Source of the DNA: Heterodera schachtii
Lineage: Eukaryota; Nematoda; Chromadorea; Rhabditida; Heteroderidae
Reading direction: 5' to 3'
NCBI GenBank assembly: GCA_023374025.1
Contig: SIJG01000052.1
Location: 455,781-519,780, forward strand
Length of the DNA stretch: 64,000 bases
The translations under genes were made by a program, and so were the position numbers. A model generated the notes under the pieces. It had not been told where the DNA came from, made no database searches, and saw nothing but the letters and a program-made list of their open reading frames with translations. Positions within the stretch are counted from its first letter, which is position 1. Each line of letters starts with the position of its first letter. Positions 56,608-64,000 of the stretch are shown piece after piece.

Positions 56608-56800
56608 TGTTAGAGAAAGACGATTATTGATTAGGTGTGTGACCCCACGCCACTTCACCATCTTCTCCCCCTCCTTTCCCCTCATTCAGTTGTTAATTGT
56701 GCCCCACCAATTTGACCTCCCAATTGATTCCTCTGCATTTATTTATTATTTATTTATTCGGCAAATAAACTTTTATAATTTGTTATCTTCGGACATAACA
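56608..56800 (+). repeat. 5' LTR, family 3 (193 bp)
   Basis: TGTTAGAG at the start and ACATAACA at the end. Identical by eye to 61239-61431. It contains a pyrimidine-rich middle and an AATAAA at about 56764. Confidence 0.95.
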
Positions 56801-56805
56801 AATTT

Positions 56806-56818
56806 TGGCGCAGTCAGC
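56806..56818 (+). other. Primer binding site, family 3
   Basis: TGGCGCAGTCAGC, five bases after the 5' LTR and identical to the family 1 site. The two families therefore probably use the same primer tRNA. Confidence 0.75.
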
Positions 56819-56989
56819 AAGCAACTGCACATCACCGGCAAAGCAACAATCCGAGCTTTATCTCGTGCTGATATTGCTCGTGGTGGAAAATTAGAAATCT
56901 CGTGTTGATTTCTAATTTTCGCAGAATCAAAAACTTTTCTCTCCGTGTGAGATTAAAGTCTGCCGTGTGCAGTTTTTCTTCAATTGGCC

Positions 56990-57877
56990 ATGGACGCGCA
57001 ACAGCTTCAACAATTGCTAAATGCTCTCCAGCAAATGGTCACAAATGCCGCACCGCAAAACGCCGCACCTGCAAATTTGAGCAATGCCAATTTGGCAAGC
57101 TCCATCGATGCTCGCATTTCGGCATTCCATTACAATCCGGATATCGGCAACACATTTGAATGCTGGTTCAAACGGTTTGGAAAATTGATCGAGGACGATG
57201 GAAGCACTCTGCCGGAGGCTTCAAAAGTGCGACTTCTCCTCGGCAAACTCGGAGAGGAGGAGTACAGCAAATATCGCGGACACGATCAGCCCAACACAGC
57301 CAGACCAAGTGAATTGGAACGAAACGGTTTCACACCTCAAACGGCTATTTGCCTGAGACCCGCTCACTGTTCGTCCGTCGCTACGAATGCTTCAAAATTC
57401 GACAGCAACAAGGACAGGACATGTTCATCACTCATTGCGCAGATCAACGCGTCATGTGAAAATGCCGACCTGAGTCTGACAAAAGAGCAGCTCAAGTGCA
57501 TTATTTTGATCATCGCGCTCAACGATGAACACCATGATCTGAGACAAAAGGCATTGAAAATGTTGGAGGACGCGCAGAAAAATGGCACCAACATTTCGCT
57601 CAAGAAAATTGAAGAGGAACTTCGGGCAATTCAACTTGTCAAGGAGAGCGCCCTTTCGCTGGTCAACCCGCCAATTGCCACCAACGCCATTAACACAAGG
57701 CCGCGGCAATGGACCGACCCAACGCAAAGGCAAAGCAACTCCAATCAACGGCAACATCAAAATGCCAATTCAAGTGGAAAGCCAACGCGTGGTCGCCCAA
57801 CGCTTCCGTGTGGATCATGTGGCAAAATCCGACCACTGGCGCTCCGACTGCACATTCAAGGACGCCACTTGCCTTAA
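56990..57877 (+). pseudogene. gag: Gag of family 3, frameshifted
   Basis: The ATG at 56990 (MDAQQLQQ) matches the family 1 Gag start. The first 95 codons align with family 1 Gag. A stretch from about 57275 to 57430 then reads in a different frame before alignment resumes at SLIAQINASCENA, implying compensating small indels. The frame is lost again near 57826, in the middle of the first zinc knuckle (CGSCGK). The rest of both knuckles lies in the neighbouring frame to about 57930. Gag would form the particle; this copy could not make a normal one. Confidence 0.85.
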
Positions 57878-59470
57878 GTGCAACAAAAAAGGACACATTT
57901 CAACAGCCTGTCGGCAAAAGAAAGCAAAGGCGGCGCCGAACACCACCGATCATTCCACACCGTCAAAGTCGACGCAAATTGCCTGCAAATTGGCACAACT
58001 CAAGGCCGATGGTGGAAGTTGATCATTTTGATTAATGGATTGGAAACATCGATGAATGGCGACACCGGCGCTCAAGCCACAATTATTTCTTTGCAAACGT
58101 GGCGAGAGTTGGGAGAACCGAAATTGACGCCATCCGACATCGATGCCAAAAACTGCAATGATCAGCCATTCGCATTGCTTGGCAAATTCATCTGCACCGT
58201 CCAATTTTCCGACAAACCACCGCAAACTCTGATCGCCTATGTCAGCGGCGAAGTCGGACACAATTTATTGGGATTGCCGTGGATCGAAGCTTTGGAGATC
58301 ATTCCCCGCCAAATTTTATTCCCGAACAGCAAATCGGCTGATCAGGCGACAAAAGTGATTGATCAATTTTCGGCAGTGAAGCCGCCAAACAAATCGATCA
58401 ATGATGTGGCAACTCTTACAGCGGCACTCCAAAACGATTTCCCGGAAGTTTTTGAAGATGGATTGGGACACTGCTCAAAGGCAAAGGCGCATCTCATTTT
58501 GCAGTCGGATGCAAAGCCTGTATTTTGCCGAGCTCGTCCAATTCCACACGGCGCCATGGAAGCTGTGAATGCCGAATTGGACCGTCTCCTTCAAATTGGC
58601 GCAATAAAGCCAATCGATTTCAGTCATTGGGCCGCACCGATCTTGGCCGTAAAAAAGAAAAACGGCAAGACGAGAGTCTGCATCGACTTCTCGACAGGCC
58701 TCAACAATGCATTGGAATTGAACCGGCACCCACTGCCAAGGCCGGACGATATTTACGCCTCACTGAATGGCGCGAAATTTTTCTCAAATTTGGATCTTCG
58801 CGATGCATATTTGCAAATGGAAATGGATGAAGAATCCAAGCAATTGTGTGCGATCAACACGCACCGAGGGCTTTTCCAATGCCAACGTCTGCCATTTGGA
58901 GTCAAATCGGCACCGGCAATTTTTCAGCATCTGATGGACCAAATTTGTGCTGGCATCCCTGGTGTTTTCGCGTATCTTGACGACGGATTGATCGCAACGA
59001 AAACCCTGGAACAACACGTCACGGCAATTTACACTCTTTTTGAACGCATAAAAGAGTATGGACTCCGCATCCAACTGGACAAATGCAAATTTTTGCAGCC
59101 CGAACTTTTGTTCCTTGGGCATATTGTGTCAGCAAATGGCATTCGTCCTGATCCCTCGCGTTCGGACGCAATTCGGAAAATGCCCGCACCAATCGACAAA
59201 AGCACCCTCCGATCATTTTTAGGGGCTTTGAATTATTATGGAAGATTTGTGAAATGTATGCGTGAGCTTCGTGCACCGCTCGACCTGCTCCTCCAGAAGG
59301 ACGTCGCTTGGAATTGGACGTCCGAACAGCAAAATGCTTTTGAAAAAGCAAAACAAATAATGACGTCCGATCTTATTGCTGACCCATTACGACCCGGCAC
59401 GCCCAATCGTCGTATCAGCAGACGCCTCCAAGGATGGAATTGGCGCCACATTAAGCCACACATTCCCTGA
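57878..59470 (+). pseudogene. pol: Protease and reverse transcriptase of family 3
   Basis: Homology in this frame begins about 25 codons in. The protease has DTGA (family 1 has DSGA) and LLGLPWIEAL. RT follows directly with no break from the protease, showing that gag-pol is one reading frame in this group. RT has the FSHWAAPIL region, LRDAYLQ, and active site YLDDG where family 1 has YLDDV. The frame leaves homology at about 59376, at the start of RNase H. Confidence 0.88.
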
Positions 59471-59562
59471 CAAAAAGGAAAAAGTGGTGGAACACGCAGC
59501 GTGCACATCTGACAGCAGCGCAACAAAATTACAGCCAAATCGAGAAAGAGGCACTGGCCATT

Positions 59563-60516
59563 GTGTTTGCCGTTCAAAAATTTCACCGCATGGTGTACGG
59601 CCGAAAATTTATTTTGCAAACGGACCACAAGCCTTTATTGGCTATTTTTGGCTCCAAAAAGGGCATCCCGATTTATGCCGCGAGCCGTCTTCAACGCTGG
59701 TCCATGATTTTGGCGAATTACGATTTTGAAATTCGCTATGTCAACACGACATCATTTGGCCAAGCCGACGTTTTGTCCCGGCTGATTGCTAATTATTCGC
59801 GTCCAGAGGAGGACATCCTAATAGCAAACATCTGTGCCGACACGGATTGCTACATTAATTCTGTTTTCGAAAATAGAATGGATCAGCTCCCAGTGACAAC
59901 CACCGAAATTTCTGCAGCCATGGCCAATGATCAACCACTTCAAACGGTTCTTCAATTTTTGAGAAATGGATGGCCAGCAAAAGTCGCCGATTCTGAAATC
60001 AGTCCGTATTTTCCAAAAAGGGACAAAATTTTGGAGGTCGACAATTGCCTGCTGTATGAGGACCGTGTGATCGTCCCAACTTCGCTTCGCAGTCGCATCC
60101 TAAAGGCATTGCACATCGCGCACCCAGGCATTGTGCGCATGAAAGCGCTTGCTCGTCGCCACGTGTATTGGCCGGGAATGGACTCAGCGATCGAAAAAGT
60201 TGTGAGCAGTTGCGAAGAGTGCCAATTGGGCCAGAAAAATCCAACAAAAGCGCCTCTCTCGCCATGGCCAACAACGGACAAAGTCTTTCAGCGAGTCCAC
60301 ATCGATTTTGCAGGCCCCTGCTCAGACGGACACCAATATTTAATTCTGATCGACTCATTTTCAAAGTGGCCAGAAGTTTACCGAATGAACACAATTTCTG
60401 CCTTATGCCACCGTATTTGTGCTCCGATCAATCATTTATCGGCTCGGAATCCCAGAGGAAATTGTTTCCGACAATGGGACCCAATTTCGATCTGCCGAAT
60501 TCGCCACATTTTGTAA
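59563..60516 (+). pseudogene. pol: RNase H end and integrase N-terminal half, family 3
   Basis: Follows a short piece of RNase H at 59376-59500 that lies in another frame (SADASKDGIGAT). This frame carries QTDHKPLLAIF, QADVLSRL, the integrase zinc site (HIAHPG and CEEC) and the first catalytic Asp in HIDFAGPC. It goes out of frame at about 60395, so RNase H and integrase are split over several frames. Confidence 0.85.
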
Positions 60517-60868
60517 AGAATTTGGGATTAAGCACACTTTCACTCCGCCATTTCACCCACAATCGAATGGCCAAGTCGAACGCTTCGTTGACACCTTCAA
60601 ACGTTCGATGAAGAAAATGTCAAAAGGCGAAAAAGATTGGATCGAAAAGATGCTAGTTCTCCTACAGAACCACTCCACACGTCGCTTTGAATGGATTTTC
60701 GCCCGATCAATTATTTTTCGGCAGAAAATTGCGCACGAAATTGTCACTCGTTCCATCCGAATGGAGAAAAAGCCGAAAATTTTGACCAAAATTCATTCAA
60801 AAAGGGTCAGTCAAAATACACCGACAAAATGGCGAAAAATTTTGATCGGAAGCATGGATCAAAAATGA
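60419..60868 (+). pseudogene. pol: Integrase core second half, family 3
   Basis: Carries the second catalytic Asp (VSDNGTQF) and the Glu (NGQVERF) with DD35E spacing. Homology to family 1 integrase is lost near 60665, and later C-terminal pieces lie in other frames to about 60990. Confidence 0.85.
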
Positions 60869-60983
60869 TCAATTTCTTTCCAAATGTTCATGTCCTACTG
60901 ATCAATTATCGGAACAACAAGACGGAGTGGCTGCAAGGAAAAGTTGTTGAGAGGCTTCACAATCGCCCACATATCGTGTTTAT

Positions 60984-61196
60984 GTGCCTGTTCTGCGTCG
61001 GCTCGTTCATCGGCACGCGAATCAGCTAAGGCGACGCCATCTTTTGGAAGAAGAAGCCGAAAAGCAAGCACCTCAAATCGAAGAGCCACCGCCGGTTGTC
61101 GAACCGCCTCAACAAAATCAGCCAGCCAATTCACCATTAGTTGTCCGCCGATCAACCCGAGTTAAAAAGCCGCGCCAATTTTATTCTCCAGGATGA
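60984..61196 (+). pseudogene. Integrase C-terminal tail, family 3
   Basis: Basic, Pro/Gln-rich end matching the tail of family 1: RLVHRHANQLRRR near the start and VVRRSTRVKKPRQF near the end, then TGA. It confirms that the polyprotein ended just before the polypurine tract. Confidence 0.8.
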
Positions 61197-61227
61197 GAAT
61201 TTAGGCTTAGACCTCGGTCTCGAATTT

Positions 61228-61238
61228 AAGAGGGAAGG
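61228..61238 (+). other. Polypurine tract, family 3
   Basis: AAGAGGGAAGG directly before the 3' LTR. Confidence 0.8.
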
Positions 61239-61431
61239 TGTTAGAGAAAGACGATTATTGATTAGGTGTGTGACCCCACGCCACTTCACCATCTTCTCCC
61301 CCTCCTTTCCCCTCATTCAGTTGTTAATTGTGCCCCACCAATTTGACCTCCCAATTGATTCCTCTGCATTTATTTATTATTTATTTATTCGGCAAATAAA
61401 CTTTTATAATTTGTTATCTTCGGACATAACA
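61239..61431 (+). repeat. 3' LTR, family 3 (193 bp)
   Basis: Same ends, length and apparent sequence as 56608-56800, followed by the GATTG duplication. Confidence 0.95.
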
Positions 61432-63141
61432 GATTGGCATAATTGTGATCTTTTTGGGGGACAATATTGACATCGTTATAACGTTGGACGAGACGAAGAA
61501 TCCGTGCATCGGCATTTCGATACTTCGTTTTCTTTTGGGGTGCTGCTTCTCCCATCACACAACGTGCCATATCAGCATCAATCGCCTTCTGCTCACATCT
61601 GATCGTGTCAATGAATCGCCAAATGGTTGGATGAGTGCAGCTAAATTGCCGCTGGAGTTTGCGATGGAATGCCTCGGCGAAGTTGTTGGTCCGATCAGCA
61701 CTATCCAAGGTTCGCTGATGAACACTCCATTCGTTTGGGTCGAACTTAGGCACCGTCATTGCACCATTGAACCACGGTTTGCCCGTGTAGTTGTCCAAAA
61801 ACCTAGAAAACAAATTTCTCCTCGAAAGTTCCATCATAACCTCACCAATTAAAAACTCCGTGAAGTTGTGCAGGAAGATGTGCTTGAAGGGCATTCAAGC
61901 CCGCTTGAAGGTGGTGAACAGGCAGGAAAGCCAATGAAGTGATCATTTTTGACTTTTCGGCAAAAATGGGATCATTGTTGTAAACCTTAATGAGTTTGAA
62001 TGGGATTGAATGATAAAAAAAAATTAAAAAATTACACGAGTGAGGCCCAGGGCCCTTATCTGCTTCTTCATGTTGCGGACGAGGTGAAAGAAGCAGTAGC
62101 GCACACTGCACGCCGGAAGAACTGTGCGGACCGCACCGACCATCGCCAACTCGAAGTCCAGCGAAATTGTCTGAGGTGCGAAGTTGGGCCATCGTTCCAA
62201 AAGAAGCTGTAACATGCGCGTGTAAATTGCAGTACATTTTGACGTTAGAAGGCAGTAGCAAATTGGAAAGACCCAACCATCTCTCCTAAAAAAGCTTAAA
62301 TATTAATGACAACACACTTAACCTTACTTTGCCAACAACACATAAATTTGGCTGAAAAGCGGCGGCGTCAATGCAAATGTGCCGTCCGCGTAAATGTCCT
62401 TCATCTCGTGGGTCCAATCCGCAGTAGAAGCTCTTCCAAAAATGAGAATCCTTAATACAGTGACAATGATCACAATTAATGGTTTAAATGAAAAATGTCT
62501 CACCGTTGGGGTCCATTCTGCCCTTGAATTTGAAAAACGCCGGTGTCCGCTAACAGAAATTGCTCCTCGTCAATTTCAGTGCGCTTGTAAATACGATAGG
62601 CATTCGGAATCTCCAACTGCTCCAAATTCAGAGGTTCTGCTCGCGGTGCATTTTCATCGCGGCGCAAACGTTTGATGACCTAAATAAAAAGAAAACAAAA
62701 TTGTTTACAAAATTGTTTTGGTAATCCCACCTTTTTTGTGGCATCTTTGCTCGGAAAAGAGGCCAGCACAGGTGTACATGTGTTTTGAAGCACTTGAGCA
62801 CGGATGGTCGCAGGTGCTTCACACGTCTCAGCAGCACGCCGTTTGAGCCCAGTTACGAGGCGCTGACACTCCACACGCGCAGCGTTCATGTCGCACGAAT
62901 GAACTCCGACCGTCTTCTGCATGACGTTGTTCAAATCAGTGTGTAAACGTCCTGAATTGAAAATAGAAAATTTATAATAATACATTCACGTACCCTTGCA
63001 TTGGTCTGCCGGGCCGTGAAACTCACACCGCCAAAATTTCTTAAGTCCATCGTTACTGAATTTGTGGAACACATAGAGTGCACCATCATGCACCAACTTA
63101 TCATTATTTCGTTTTGTTTTAATTACTTGCTGCTGATTCAT
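61432..63141 (-). CDS. FLYWCH-MULE transposase, exons 1-7, interrupted in the last exon
   Basis: Exons (minus): 63141-62994, 62951-62731, 62679-62504, 62450-62328, 62285-62036, 61985-61846, and 61802 onward. Six introns of 42-53 nt all have GT-AG ends, and phases 1,0,2,2,0,2 all agree. The start is the ATG at 63141. Residues about 15-75 form a FLYWCH-type zinc finger (FWRCEFHG, CKGRLHTD, HSCDMN), the DNA-binding part. The catalytic domain has Asp 204 (YADGTF), Asp 266 (LDFELA), a CX2H at 287-290 and Glu 396 (NNFAEAF), as in MULE transposases. With the 23 codons at 56532-56602 the frame is 499 codons. Exons are free of stops, so the gene looked functional until the Ty3/gypsy insertion at codon 476-477. 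A truncated protein containing the whole catalytic triad might still be made. Confidence 0.88.
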
Positions 63142-63238
63142 TTTGTAGTTAATAAAAGCTTAAATTGTCAAAACATTAAAAGTAATTAAAGATTAACAAA
63201 ATTATTGAATACAATTTTTTTTTTTTTGCATATTCACT

Positions 63239-63347
63239 CGTACGAAAACGGCGGTACGAAAACGTCCTCGGTACGAAAACGGCGGTACGAAAACGGCGGT
63301 ACGAAAATGGCGGTACGAAAACGGCGGTACGAAAACGTCCTGGCCCG
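63239..63347 (+). repeat. Right TIR of the MULE, seven tandem 14-bp units
   Basis: The reverse complement starts CGGGCCAGGA and then repeats CGTTTTCGTACCGC-type units seven times, with one GGA spacer, ending CGTTTTCGTACGAG. It mirrors the left TIR. The transposase ATG lies only about 100 bp inside it, so the TIR may hold the promoter. Confidence 0.9.
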
Positions 63348-63356
63348 TTTTCTTTT
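63348..63356 (+). repeat. Target site duplication of the MULE, right copy
   Basis: TTTTCTTTT directly after the right TIR, identical to 56272-56280. Confidence 0.85.
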
Positions 63357-64000
63357 ATATTCATTTTATAATCTTTTGTTTTTATGTTTATTCTTATTGA
63401 TTTTGAGATGTTTTTTATAGAGGTATTATAAAGTATTTGTGGTTTTTTCCGTAAAAATAGATAAAAATGAAGTGATTTTAGTCAATTGCATCATTATGAC
63501 CTCATATTATTTTTTAATTTAAATTCATGCCGATTATATTTCCCTTCTAATATCATCACATTCTCAAATATTTAAATTTTCTGTCTTTATTTCATTATTA
63601 TTCTTACTACGTAATATAGATTTTTATTTGTTATAAAAATTTTTTTAATGAAAAATTTTTAAGTTACTTTGAAATTTTCATCCTTTTGATTTAAGTATTT
63701 CTACTTCGAACATGAATTAAATAATTTTTCTTCGATTTATAATATGATAATAATTATCTAATTATTAATTTTATTTGTTTTTATAAAGTTTTATTCTTTT
63801 TCTATTAAGCGTTCTTTATAAGTGTTTCAAATAAGATTAAAAAATAATATTGTTTATCAATATTATTAATTTCATAAATTCTTCATTTGTTGTTTTTTGA
63901 TTGCTAATTGATATTTTTATGATTTTATTGATTTTAAGTTGTAAATAATCGTTGGTTTTTTGTGCGCTTTCATACTGTAAAAGACTTTTAAGGATAGCAA
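63357..64000. other. T-rich non-coding DNA to the window end
   Basis: No gene, RNA or structured repeat seen. Confidence 0.6.

Larger units (their letters stand above)
56608..61431 (+). mobile_element. Full-length Ty3/gypsy retrotransposon, family 3, inside the MULE
   Basis: A 4824-bp element: 5' LTR 56608-56800, PBS 56806-56818, gag-pol 56990-61195, polypurine tract 61228-61238, 3' LTR 61239-61431. A perfect 5-bp target duplication GATTG lies at 56603-56607 and 61432-61436. The 193-bp LTRs look identical, so insertion is recent. The proteins are clearly related to family 1, but the LTRs differ and the gag-pol frame is broken at many places by small indels. Confidence 0.95.
56281..63347 (-). 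mobile_element. Mutator-like (MULE/foldback-type) DNA transposon with nested Ty3/gypsy element
   Basis: A DNA transposon of 7067 bp as it stands, or 2238 bp without the nested retrotransposon and its extra GATTG. Its ends, CGGTCAGGGT (left) and CGGGCCAGGA (right, reverse complement), start inverted arrays of about 110 bp with seven copies of a 14-bp unit like CGTTTTCGTACCGC on each side. A perfect 9-bp target duplication flanks it. Inside is one minus-strand gene for a FLYWCH-MULE transposase with seven exons. TIRs made of short tandem repeats plus a MULE transposase match the foldback/NOF-type architecture. A Mutator/foldback family (Tm1) has been described in root-knot nematodes; this is recalled, and identity with Tm1 is untested. 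Confidence 0.9.

Noticed and set aside
61842..62276. 144-codon minus-strand frame across the MULE gene
   Set aside because: It reads through two introns and uses the wrong frame of exon 5; the spliced model explains the region better.

Overview
The window looks like a gene-poor, repeat-rich, extremely AT-rich stretch of a nematode nuclear genome. A plant-parasitic tylenchid such as a root-knot nematode (Meloidogyne) is my best guess. The evidence is the very low GC of the non-coding DNA, the 42-53 nt introns with T-rich AG acceptors in the one well resolved gene, a FLYWCH-plus-MULE transposase, and foldback-like DNA transposons. The species is inference; no rRNA, tRNA or conserved host gene is present to settle it.

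Layout. 1-1887: 3' half of a Ty3/gypsy element (family 1, plus strand) cut by the window edge. 1888-10419: A-rich non-coding DNA with old short repeats. 10420-15610: full-length family 1 element on the minus strand, with identical 293-bp LTRs, gag-protease and RT-RNase H-integrase reading frames separated by one frameshift. 15611-20362: more A-rich repeats. 20363-23523: a 3.2-kb inverted repeat (arms about 1.4 kb, loop about 345 bp) whose right arm overlaps a small two-exon gene of unknown function (23004-23806); the left arm holds a mutated inverted copy of its first exon. 24157-27549: uninterrupted pol ORF of a second Ty3/gypsy lineage, lacking gag, and truncated where a 4.3-kb non-coding repeat begins. 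That repeat (27545-31842) recurs in direct orientation at 33431-37966, with diverged pieces at about 40.3-41.9 and 45.3-48.1 kb. 38-56 kb: T-rich non-coding DNA carrying several small inverted-repeat elements.

The most interesting part is 56281-63347. It is a Mutator-like (MULE) DNA transposon with terminal inverted repeats built from seven copies of a 14-bp unit, a perfect 9-bp target duplication, and a seven-exon gene for a 499-residue FLYWCH-MULE transposase. A complete Ty3/gypsy element of a third family (56608-61431, identical 193-bp LTRs, perfect 5-bp duplication GATTG) has inserted into the last transposase exon. The reading frame resumes exactly on the far side. A second foldback-like element (49646-50889, 10-bp duplication, tandem repeats in its termini) carries a small ORF with a signal-peptide-like start. 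A third inverted-repeat structure lies at 47363-47835.

Nothing here is an operon. The coding content is almost all transposon-derived, and the layout is best read as layers: old AT-rich repeats, then DNA transposons, then recent LTR retrotransposons. The plus strand is A-rich left of the 3.2-kb palindrome and T-rich right of it.
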